64,000 nucleotides of DNA from Sphingobium sp. HWE2-09 (lineage in GTDB: Bacteria > Pseudomonadota > Alphaproteobacteria > Sphingomonadales > Sphingomonadaceae), in contig NZ_JAYKZX010000001.1 in assembly GCF_035989265.1 (NCBI RefSeq), forward strand, positions 124,001 through 188,000. The letters run 5' to 3'. The notes under the pieces are model-generated. The model had not been told where the DNA came from. It worked only from the letters and a program-made list of their open reading frames with translations, and did not search any database. The position numbers and the translations under genes were made by a program. How positions within the stretch are numbered: the first letter of the stretch is position 1; the number at the start of each line of letters is the position of its first letter. Shown piece after piece: positions 51,683-62,337 of this stretch.

Positions 51683-51958
51683 ATGGTCATTGCGCTGGAC
51701 CTGCACGATAGTTTCGAGCAGCAGGATTTTCGACAGCCTGCAAGACCCCACGAGCCGCCTGCGCTGACCCCCACGCAAATGAAGGTGCTGCGTTGTGTCC
51801 ATTCCGGCCTGTTGAACAAGCAGATCGCTTATGAACTGGGCATGGCGGAAGCCACGGTGAAGGTGCACATGACGGCGCTGATGCGCAAACTCAATGTGCG
51901 CAACCGGACGCAGGCCGCGATCGCCGCGCGCAATCTGGGCTGGCTTCGGGCAGCGTAG
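51683..51958 (+). CDS. stand-alone LuxR-type DNA-binding domain protein
   Basis: A 91-residue protein made almost only of a LuxR/NarL C-terminal helix-turn-helix: LTPTQMKVLRCVHSGLLNKQ, IAYELGMAEATVKVHMTALM and RKLNVRNRTQAAIAARNLGW. The first 27 residues show no receiver or ligand domain. The strong ribosome binding site (GGGAGAGGA, 4 bases before ATG) suggests it is expressed as such. It may be a GerE-like small regulator, or the remnant of a response regulator whose receiver was lost. No histidine kinase lies nearby. Confidence 0.82.
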   Translation: MVIALDLHDSFEQQDFRQPARPHEPPALTPTQMKVLRCVHSGLLNKQIAYELGMAEATVKVHMTALMRKLNVRNRTQAAIAARNLGWLRAA

Positions 51959-52016
51959 GCCTGGCCTGCGGCCTGCGTAGTGAAGGCGACACAGATCAGC
52001 CTATAGGGAGACAGAG

Positions 52017-53120
52017 ATGACGATCGGTTCGCGGCGTGAGGTAATCGGCGGTCTGGGCGCGGGCTTGATGCTGGCCTCTGTCGGCAGCGGTGTGGCGGCG
52101 GCGCCATCGCGCAAGATCGGCTATGCGATCGTTGGGCTGGGCTCCTATGCCACGCGCCAGATCATGCCGAATTTCGCCGGTTGCGACCACGCCCGGATCG
52201 TGGCGCTGGTCAGCGGCACGCCTGCCAAGCTGGAGAGCTTCGGCGACCAATATGGCGTTCCCAAGACGCATCGCTACAGCTATGCCGATTTCAATCGTAT
52301 TCGCGACAATCCCGATATCGATGCCGTCTACATCATATTGCCCAACAGCCTGCACGCAGAATATGCCATTCGCGCCGCCAAGGCGGGCAAACATGTGATG
52401 TGCGAAAAGCCGATGGCGACATCGGTCGCCGATTGCCAGGCGATGATCGCGGCCTGCAAGACGGCGGGCAAAAAGCTGATGATCGGTTATCGGTCGCGCT
52501 TCGAACCGTATAACCGCCTCGCCATCGATCTGGCGCGCAGCGGGCATGTCGGCCCCACGCGGCTGATTACGGCGGAACATGGTTTTCCGATCAAGCCGGG
52601 CCAGTGGCGGCTGGACAAGCCCTTGTCCGGTGGCGGATCGATGATGGATATCGGCATCTACAGCCTGAACGCCGCGCGCTATCTGACGGGCGAGGAACCG
52701 GTCGAGGTGAGCGCGGTCGAGTCCACCGACCGGTCCGACCCGCGTTTCCGCACGGTGGAGGACCGGATCAGCTTCCTGCTGCGCTTTCCGTCCGGGATCG
52801 TGGCCGACTGTATTTCCAGTTACAGCAGCGGGCATAATAGCTATCGCATCCATGGGACGCAGGGCTGGATCGGGATGGACCCGGCGACACCCTATGCGGG
52901 CCAGAGCATGACGATCCGCAAGGATGGCGTCACCGCGCCGCGCACCCTGCCCCCGGCCGCCAAGACGCAGTTTGCCGGGCAACTCGATCATTTCGCCGAA
53001 TGCATCCTGAAGGACAAGACGCCGATCGTGCCTGGCGAAGAGGGGCTGGCCGACCTGCGCGTGATCGAGGCGATCTACCAGTCCGCGGCGCAGGGCCGCA
53101 GCGTCAGGATCGGCGCTTGA
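52017..53120 (+). CDS. Gfo/Idh/MocA-family oxidoreductase with Tat leader (glucose-fructose oxidoreductase type)
   Basis: A 367-residue oxidoreductase. The leader SRREVIGGLGAGLMLASV has twin arginines, so the enzyme is probably exported with its bound NADP, as Zymomonas GFOR is. The Rossmann motif is IGYAIVGLGSYATRQIMPN, and GKHVMCEKPMATSVADCQ carries the catalytic Lys motif EKP. HGFPIKPGQWRLDKPLSGGG and MMDIGIYSLNAARYLTG are GFOR-type. It is coupled to a lactonase (TTGA overlap), which fits oxidation of an aldose to its lactone and then hydrolysis to the acid for GntP. Confidence 0.92.
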   Translation: MTIGSRREVIGGLGAGLMLASVGSGVAAAPSRKIGYAIVGLGSYATRQIMPNFAGCDHARIVALVSGTPAKLESFGDQYGVPKTHRYSYADFNRIRDNPDIDAVYIILPNSLHAEYAIRAAKAGKHVMCEKPMATSVADCQAMIAACKTAGKKLMIGYRSRFEPYNRLAIDLARSGHVGPTRLITAEHGFPIKPGQWRLDKPLSGGGSMMDIGIYSLNAARYLTGEEPVEVSAVESTDRSDPRFRTVEDRISFLLRFPSGIVADCISSYSSGHNSYRIHGTQGWIGMDPATPYAGQSMTIRKDGVTAPRTLPPAAKTQFAGQLDHFAECILKDKTPIVPGEEGLADLRVIEAIYQSAAQGRSVRIGA

Positions 53121-54109
53121 TCACGCGCCGGACCGTGCTGGCGTCATTGGCCGCCATGCCGGTCGCGGCGATGGCCGCTGGTCCCACGAAGGTGGGTAGC
53201 GTTACGCGCCTGTCCCCGGCATTGGATCGGATCATTTCGCCATCTGCCGAGATCGAGATAGTGGCCGATGGATTCCGCTGGGCCGAAGGGCCGGTGTGGG
53301 TGCCGCAGGGCGACTATCTGCTGTTCAGCGATCCGCCCGCCAATATCGTCTATCGCTGGCGGGCGGGCCAAGGTGCGAAGCCTTTTCTGTCACCGGCCGG
53401 ATTGCAGACCGCCACCCCGTCCGGCATTCGCGAGGCTGGCCTTAATGGCCTTGCCATCGACAAGGCCGGGCGTTTGGTTGCGGCAGACAGCGGCACGCGA
53501 GCGATCGTGCGGATCGACCTGCGAACGACCAAGCGCACCATCCTGGCCGACCGGTTCCAGTCCAAGCGGTTCAACAGCCCCAATGATCTATGCATCGCGC
53601 CATCGGGCACCATCTATTTCACCGATCCGCCTTATGGTTTTGCCGATGGCGATGCGCCGTCGCTGCGTGAGGTCGGCCATAACGGTCTTTATGCGCTGAC
53701 GCCGGACGGCGACGTTGCGTTGCTGGATGGCAGTCATCACCGCCCCAATGGTGTGGCTTTGTCGCCTGACGGACGTACGCTGTATCTGGCCTTGTCCGAC
53801 GAGACGCAGCCGGAGGTGCGCGCCTACAGGTTGGACGCCAAAGGCCGTCCCATCGGCCAGCGCCTGTTCCACGACATGCGCAGCCAGCGCGCGCAGGGGA
53901 TGCCGGGGCTGCCCGACGGGATCAAGGTCGCGCCCGACGGCCATGTCTTTGCGACTGGTCCGGGCGGCGTGCATATTGTGACGCCGGACGGGGTGTTGCT
54001 GGGCATCGTCGGCACCGGCAAGGCGGTCGCCAATTGCTGCTTTGGTGCGGGCGGGAAAAGCCTGTTCCTGACATCGTCGGACAGGTTGGCGGTTGTCCCG
54101 CTTCTGTAG
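53117..54109 (+). CDS. SMP-30/gluconolactonase family lactonase with Tat-like leader
   Basis: A 330-residue six-bladed propeller lactonase. It starts at a TTG whose last bases overlap the oxidoreductase stop (TTGA), with AGGA 7 bases upstream. The resulting N-terminus ITRRTVLASLAAMPVAAMAA is a Tat-type leader, which supports that start. Metal-site segments are FRWAEGPVWVPQGDYLLFSD, NGLAIDKAGRLVAADSGTRA, RFNSPNDLCIAPSGTIYFTD and HHRPNGVALSPDGRTLYLA. The reaction is hydrolysis of an aldonolactone, the natural next step after the Gfo-type enzyme. Confidence 0.93.
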   Translation: MITRRTVLASLAAMPVAAMAAGPTKVGSVTRLSPALDRIISPSAEIEIVADGFRWAEGPVWVPQGDYLLFSDPPANIVYRWRAGQGAKPFLSPAGLQTATPSGIREAGLNGLAIDKAGRLVAADSGTRAIVRIDLRTTKRTILADRFQSKRFNSPNDLCIAPSGTIYFTDPPYGFADGDAPSLREVGHNGLYALTPDGDVALLDGSHHRPNGVALSPDGRTLYLALSDETQPEVRAYRLDAKGRPIGQRLFHDMRSQRAQGMPGLPDGIKVAPDGHVFATGPGGVHIVTPDGVLLGIVGTGKAVANCCFGAGGKSLFLTSSDRLAVVPLL

Positions 54110-54172
54110 CGGCGGGCGTTGGCCTGAGCGGGTTCCCAACAGGCCATCATTTCCCGTCAACGCATTTTCGTA

Positions 54173-57481
<3,309 letters not shown>

Positions 57482-57531
57482 CCCTGGTGAGACGACCGGT
57501 ACTTGATTATTTGTCTGACAGATACGGTCTA

Positions 57532-58020
57532 TCAAATGACCCGCCAGACCCAGAGGCGGATCGATGCGGGATAGCGGGCGCCCGTACAGACGAAGATGCT
57601 GCGGTTCAGCCAATCATAGGGTCCGACCGGCGCTATAAATTCCGGCACGGTGCGGAAATAATAGGCGGCAGGATCGACCGCTTCGCCATCAGCAAGCCGC
57701 TGCATAACGTCTGCAGGTCCATGGCGCAGACCGCGATTGCGGATCTGGATGACCGCGCCCTCGTCCGTTCGGATCGCATAGGTCGCGTCCGCGACGGTCA
57801 CGCCATCCGGGCGCAGCACCTGCCAGTCGCTGCCGCCGCCCAATATCTGCCCACGGATGCCTGGTCCTTCCACCTGACCCGACAGGATGGGGATGATCCG
57901 GCGGCTGCCGTCCGGCGTTTCGCCGATCGGCATGGGGTCCGCTAATTCGGCCTGCGCGGCATAGACGAATTCCAGGCCCGGCCTGATGGCATCGGCGGGG
58001 GGATCAAATTCTTGTGTCAT
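57532..58020 (-). CDS. DUF3237 family protein
   Basis: A 162-residue DUF3237 protein, function unknown. The family pattern is visible: LEFVYAAQAELADPMPIGET, GSRRIIPILSGQVEGPGIRG, DWQVLRPDGVTVADATYAIR and PVGPYDWLNRSIFVCTGARY. A small beta-barrel, often next to aromatic or sugar catabolic genes. The ATG at 58020 is the first with a purine-rich site upstream (GAGAGGG); a longer frame to 58068 lacks one. It lies upstream of the beta-galactosidase on the same strand. Confidence 0.85.
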   Translation of the reverse strand: MTQEFDPPADAIRPGLEFVYAAQAELADPMPIGETPDGSRRIIPILSGQVEGPGIRGQILGGGSDWQVLRPDGVTVADATYAIRTDEGAVIQIRNRGLRHGPADVMQRLADGEAVDPAAYYFRTVPEFIAPVGPYDWLNRSIFVCTGARYPASIRLWVWRVI

Positions 58021-58095
58021 CAAGATGTTTTCCCTCTCCTGCCCAAAGCCGCCGACAGGCTGTCTCACGACCGACCGACGCCATCGTGCATCATG

Positions 58096-58983
58096 TCATT
58101 TGGCGTCTATGGCGTTAACGTGGCTTGCCACGATGGCCTGTGCGGCATCAAGGTCGAACAGCATGTCCGCATGAGGGGGCAGGTCGGCGAACATATGGCG
58201 GGTCAGGCGCTCATAATGGCTGACGAAACGACGCACTGCGTCATCGTCCATGACGCCGGGCGCGTCCTGCGACGTCAGGCGCAGCTTATGTTCCTGCAGC
58301 AAGCGATTGCGTAGAACCGCATCGAACGAGGGCGGCTTCAGCATTACCAGACGATCGATACGGGAAAACCATTGCGCATAGGATGATCCGAGCGCCCGGT
58401 TGACATGCTGGCGCCATACGCCGTCCGGGTCGTCCTCCGCCTCCAGCCTGTTCTGCGGTGCAGTCAAACTGTCTGCCCCCTGCGGGCGCGCGCCGACACA
58501 CCATCCTTCGAACAGGACGACATCGACGGGACCGGATTGCAGCATCCATTCGGATTGCGGCAACCGATCGTCCAGCGCTTTGCTGAAACGGGGCAGCAGG
58601 ACATCGCGACCGGCGACAAGATCATCGAGTACCGCGATGCCCAGCGCAACGTCATGCGTGCCCGGCACCCCACGCGTGCGGAAGAGCGGATGCGTGTCCC
58701 GCGCCATATGGTGCCGATCCGCCAGGCGAAGATAGAAGTCGTCCAGCGACACCGTCGCAACGGAAAGCCCGCGTTCGGGCAGCAAAACATCCGCAAGGAA
58801 ACGGCAAAGCGTCGATTTCCCGCTGCCCTGGGCACCATTGATGCCGACGACCAGCGTGTGACCCGCCATCATGCGCCATTGCGCGATCCGTTCGCCCAGC
58901 GGCCGCCACCATCGATCGACCGTATCGATATAGGATGCAGGCAGGCGCTCTTGTGCGATCAGTGCCTCTATCCGATCAGTCAT
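58096..58983 (-). CDS. D-glycerate 3-kinase-like P-loop kinase
   Basis: A 295-residue P-loop kinase of the plant-type glycerate kinase/Tda10 group. Walker A is GINGAQGSGKSTLC (48-60), with SLDDFYLRLADRHHMARDTH and RGVPGTHDVALGI as family blocks. FEGWCVGARPQ is the second phosphate-binding/substrate loop. It makes 3-phosphoglycerate from D-glycerate. The start overlaps the stop of the hydroxyacid dehydrogenase (ATGA), which makes the glycerate branch: hydroxypyruvate to glycerate to 3-phosphoglycerate. The longer frame to 59019 is rejected. Confidence 0.88.
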   Translation of the reverse strand: MTDRIEALIAQERLPASYIDTVDRWWRPLGERIAQWRMMAGHTLVVGINGAQGSGKSTLCRFLADVLLPERGLSVATVSLDDFYLRLADRHHMARDTHPLFRTRGVPGTHDVALGIAVLDDLVAGRDVLLPRFSKALDDRLPQSEWMLQSGPVDVVLFEGWCVGARPQGADSLTAPQNRLEAEDDPDGVWRQHVNRALGSSYAQWFSRIDRLVMLKPPSFDAVLRNRLLQEHKLRLTSQDAPGVMDDDAVRRFVSHYERLTRHMFADLPPHADMLFDLDAAQAIVASHVNAIDAK

Positions 58984-59954
58984 CCCAGGGCGTCCCGGGG
59001 TATCCGTCCTTCGCTCCAATCATCCAGATTGGCAAGCGCGCGCAATCCCATCGCTTCGCGCGTCTCCCGCGTGGCGCTGCCCAGATGCGGCAGCAACACC
59101 GTATTGGGCGCGGCGCGCAGACGAGCCGACACATGAGGTTCACCTGCAAACACGTCCAGGCCCGCGCCGCCGATCCGCCCTGCTTCCAGCGCGTCGATCA
59201 ACGCACCTTCGTCCACCACATCGCCCCGCGCGGTGTTGATCAGAATCGCATGGGGTCGCATTTGTGCCAATATCGGCGCAGCGATAATGTTGCGGGTTTC
59301 CGCGCCGCCGGGGATATGCAGCGACAGGACGTCGCACTGTCCTGCCAGCGCCTGCAAGGACGCCACATAGCGCGCGCCCAGACGCTGAACGTCCTGCTCC
59401 GCCCCTGGACGACGGGAGAAATAGACAATGTCCATGCCGAAACCGAAGCGCGCCCGCTCCGCCATGGCCTGCGCGATGCGGCCGAAACCGACCAGCCCCA
59501 GCGTCTTGCCACGCAGGCTGGTGCCCAGCATATGGGTCGGTCGCCAGCCGGTCCATTGCCCGGCCCGCAATTCCCGCTCGCCTTCGCCTGCGCGGCGTGC
59601 CGTCATCAGCATCAGTGTGACGGCAATGTCGGCCGTGGCGTCTGTCAAAACCCCAGGCGTATTGGTCACGATGATGCCCGCCGCCCGTGCCGCCGCCAGA
59701 TCGACATGCTCGAAACCCGCGCCATAATTGGCGATGATCTTGACCCGTCGACCGTCCACCCCCAATATGCCGGCGTGCAGTTTGTCGGTAATGGTCGGGC
59801 AGATCGCATCATAATCGCGCATCGCGTCGATAAGCGCCGCTTCGGTCAACGGCGTGTCATTGTCATTGAACGTCGCGTCATACCGCTCCGCGATTAACGC
59901 CTCGACCCGCTCAGGCCATTTGCGTGTGACCAATATCCGCGCCCTGCCCACCAT
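58980..59954 (-). CDS. D-2-hydroxyacid dehydrogenase (glyoxylate/hydroxypyruvate reductase type)
   Basis: A 324-residue NAD(P)-dependent reductase. GLVGFGRIAQAM (from 153) is the nucleotide-binding motif. The catalytic residues are Arg243 (NTARGDVVDE), Glu272 (DVFAGEPHV) and His290 (LLPHLGSATRE). The arrangement fits the glyoxylate/hydroxypyruvate reductase branch. It is followed by a glycerate kinase in the same operon, which supports hydroxypyruvate as substrate, although gluconate-type 2-keto acids are possible since a gluconate block is next door. Confidence 0.9.
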   Translation of the reverse strand: MVGRARILVTRKWPERVEALIAERYDATFNDNDTPLTEAALIDAMRDYDAICPTITDKLHAGILGVDGRRVKIIANYGAGFEHVDLAAARAAGIIVTNTPGVLTDATADIAVTLMLMTARRAGEGERELRAGQWTGWRPTHMLGTSLRGKTLGLVGFGRIAQAMAERARFGFGMDIVYFSRRPGAEQDVQRLGARYVASLQALAGQCDVLSLHIPGGAETRNIIAAPILAQMRPHAILINTARGDVVDEGALIDALEAGRIGGAGLDVFAGEPHVSARLRAAPNTVLLPHLGSATRETREAMGLRALANLDDWSEGRIPRDALG

Positions 59955-59963
59955 GACCGCTGC

Positions 59964-60878
59964 TCAGCTCGCCGCCGTCGAGGCGGAGAAATAGGCGGTG
60001 AACGGATCGTCGGCCTGCTCGGGCGGCTCGCCTTCGCGCACGGTCGTCCGGCGCATGTCGCGCCGTTCGTTGAAGATATCGAAATCGCCGCCGCGATGCA
60101 TGGTCGCCAGATTGTCCCAGATAACGATGTCGCCCGGCTGATAGGAGACGCCGAATATGTAGCGCGGCTGGGTCGCGAATTCGATCAGATATTTGATCAG
60201 CGCCCGGCCTTCGTCGCGCGACATGCCGACCACGTCCATGGCGTGACTGCCGATATAGATGGCGGTGCGCCCGGTCGCCTCCTGCCGCATGATCATCGGC
60301 TGGCGCGCCTTGGGGCGGCTGTCTATTTCCTCCTCAGTGATCGGGAAGCCTGCCAGCAGGCGGGAATACCAGAGCGAATGTTCCGCCTGCAACGTGCCGA
60401 TCTTGTCCCGGATGTCGTCGGGCAGATCTTCATAGGCCGATCGCATATCCGCGAAATAGGTGAGGCCGCCTTCCTTGGGCACTTCATAAGCAAGGAGCAA
60501 CGAATAGGCCGAGCGCAATTCCATGAAGGAGGAGTCCGTATGCCACAGCCGGTCGCCCTTCTTGTGCAGGACCATATTTTCATCGACCAGTATCTCGCCG
60601 GATGGCGTCAGGTTGCTGGCGTCGAATATCTCGGGCGTGTTCGGATGTCGGCGCGGGCGGTTCTTGACCGCCGGGGCGGTTTCCAGATGGCCGAAATGGC
60701 GACTGAAGGCGACATGGGCGGCATTGTCGAACCCGGTGCCGCGAATGACGCATACGCCCCATTGGTTCATCGCATCCTTGATAGCCGCAAAGTCTTCGTA
60801 GCTCAGCGGTTTGGTAACGTCGATGCCGGAAATTTCGGCGCCGAAGCGGGGGGTGAAGGGGGTCGCAGTCAAAGCCAT
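59964..60878 (-). CDS. TfdA/TauD-family 2-oxoglutarate-dependent dioxygenase
   Basis: A 304-residue Fe(II)/2-oxoglutarate dioxygenase. The iron triad is His113 and Asp115 (LWHTDSSFMEL) and His261 (LATMHRGGDFD), with Arg276 or Arg277 (DMRRTTV) for 2-oxoglutarate. The HTDSSF motif, the ADMRSAYEDL and AEHSLWYSRLL segments are those of the TfdA/RdpA aryloxyalkanoate dioxygenase branch more than of TauD. The reaction class would be ether or C-S cleavage by hydroxylation. It lies behind an AAHS-type MFS gene, in the same order as an uptake-plus-cleavage pair. The exact substrate is unknown. A longer frame is rejected because it runs through the MFS gene. Confidence 0.9.
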   Translation of the reverse strand: MALTATPFTPRFGAEISGIDVTKPLSYEDFAAIKDAMNQWGVCVIRGTGFDNAAHVAFSRHFGHLETAPAVKNRPRRHPNTPEIFDASNLTPSGEILVDENMVLHKKGDRLWHTDSSFMELRSAYSLLLAYEVPKEGGLTYFADMRSAYEDLPDDIRDKIGTLQAEHSLWYSRLLAGFPITEEEIDSRPKARQPMIMRQEATGRTAIYIGSHAMDVVGMSRDEGRALIKYLIEFATQPRYIFGVSYQPGDIVIWDNLATMHRGGDFDIFNERRDMRRTTVREGEPPEQADDPFTAYFSASTAAS

Positions 60879-60894
60879 GATTGGAGTTTCCTTT

Positions 60895-62313
60895 TTAAGG
60901 CTTGGTCGTTGCGGCGGACGCCTGAAAAACGACATGATCGGTGGGATTGATGGGTAGCGCGATCTGGCGCTTGCGGACGCGGGCCAGCAGCAGGAGCGAT
61001 CCCGCGCATAGCAGCGGCGTGGCCGCCAGAAGGACGAAGAGCAGCCGGGGCTGGATATGCATCGCCAGGAGATAGCCACCCAGCAGCGGCGCGAAGATCG
61101 AGCCGATCTTGGCGATCGATGTCGCCCACCCGGCACCATTGGCGCGGATCGCACTGGGATAGAAGATACCGGCGATGGAATGCATGCCGAAATGGGTACC
61201 GCTGATCATCGCCATGCTGAGCAGGGAAAAGAGCGCCAGACCCTGGAGCGATACGGGCGCCAATCCCATGATCAGCAGCAAGGGCGCTGCCAACAGCGGA
61301 TAGACGGCGATCGCAATCGGACCCAGCCGGTCGGTGAAGCGCATCAGCGCCAGTCCCGCGAGCGATCCGGCGATCGAGCTGACCGACATGATCATGGCCG
61401 CCTGCGTCCGGGTGAAGCCCACATCTTCGAAGATGATCGGCCCCCAGTTCGATTTGAAATATACCGCCATCGAACTGCCGATATAGGCGAGCCAGAGTAG
61501 CGTGGTGACCGGTCGTAATCCGCCCTGAAACAGGGTCGCGATGCGGAAATGCCGCTTTGCCGCGGAGGGCGCTTCGTCGGCGACGACGAAATGGTCCTGC
61601 TGCCTTGCGCCGAGGCCCGGTTGCAGGGTGTTGAGCGCCTTGGCGATCTTGTCGGGCGAGCGCCCTTTCACCGCGAGATAACGCGCGGATTCCGGCAACA
61701 GCATGAAGAGTAATGGGATCAGCAGTAACGTCGCGACCCCCGACAGCAGGAAAACGGATTGCCAGCCATAATGGGGAGCGAGCCAGACCGTCATCGGTCC
61801 CGCGACCACGCCTCCCAACGTATAGCCCATCATGATGACGGTCACGACGGTCGCCCGGTATCGCGCCGGTGCATATTCGATGTTGAGCGCCCAGGCGAGC
61901 GGCATCAACCCGCCCAACGCGACACCGTTCAGGAAGCGCAACACCATTAACGCCTGCATGTCCGGGGCCAACGCCATGGCCATGCTGGTGGCGCCGAAAG
62001 CGGCAACTGATGCAATGATGATCGGCCGTCGTCCGTAGCGATCGCCCAGCCAGCCGAACGCAATGCCGCCCAGCATGGCACCGAACACGCCGACCGCGAA
62101 CAGTTCGCCCAAGGCAATCGCATCGGCGCCGAACCCGTCGCGCAGATAGGGGGCGACGAACGAAATGACGAGCATGTCGAACCCGTCGAGAAAGGTCACG
62201 GTCCACGAGAGCGCGACGAGGCGCATGACGAACGCATTGATCCCCTGACGCTCTATCACGTCGGTCACGTCGATCGTGACGGGGGGTGAAGGATCAGCTG
62301 CGTTGGATGTCAT
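60895..62313 (-). CDS. AAHS-type MFS transporter (aromatic acid:proton symporter)
   Basis: A 472-residue MFS carrier. Helix 1 has the AAHS-like TFLDGFDMLVISFVAPYLRD, the loop 2-3 motif is GWLGDRYGRRPIIIAS, and FLNGVALGGLMPLAWALNIE and VTVIMMGYTLGGVVAGP follow. Acidic residues in helix 1 (DGFD) are typical for organic-acid symport. The gene is upstream of the TfdA-like dioxygenase (16 bases) and downstream of the TonB receptor on the same strand (24 bases), so all three are probably one operon: outer membrane uptake, inner membrane uptake, oxidation. Confidence 0.9.
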   Translation of the reverse strand: MTSNAADPSPPVTIDVTDVIERQGINAFVMRLVALSWTVTFLDGFDMLVISFVAPYLRDGFGADAIALGELFAVGVFGAMLGGIAFGWLGDRYGRRPIIIASVAAFGATSMAMALAPDMQALMVLRFLNGVALGGLMPLAWALNIEYAPARYRATVVTVIMMGYTLGGVVAGPMTVWLAPHYGWQSVFLLSGVATLLLIPLLFMLLPESARYLAVKGRSPDKIAKALNTLQPGLGARQQDHFVVADEAPSAAKRHFRIATLFQGGLRPVTTLLWLAYIGSSMAVYFKSNWGPIIFEDVGFTRTQAAMIMSVSSIAGSLAGLALMRFTDRLGPIAIAVYPLLAAPLLLIMGLAPVSLQGLALFSLLSMAMISGTHFGMHSIAGIFYPSAIRANGAGWATSIAKIGSIFAPLLGGYLLAMHIQPRLLFVLLAATPLLCAGSLLLLARVRKRQIALPINPTDHVVFQASAATTKP

Positions 62314-62337
62314 GTCGGTTCGTCCCGCCTTCTTACC

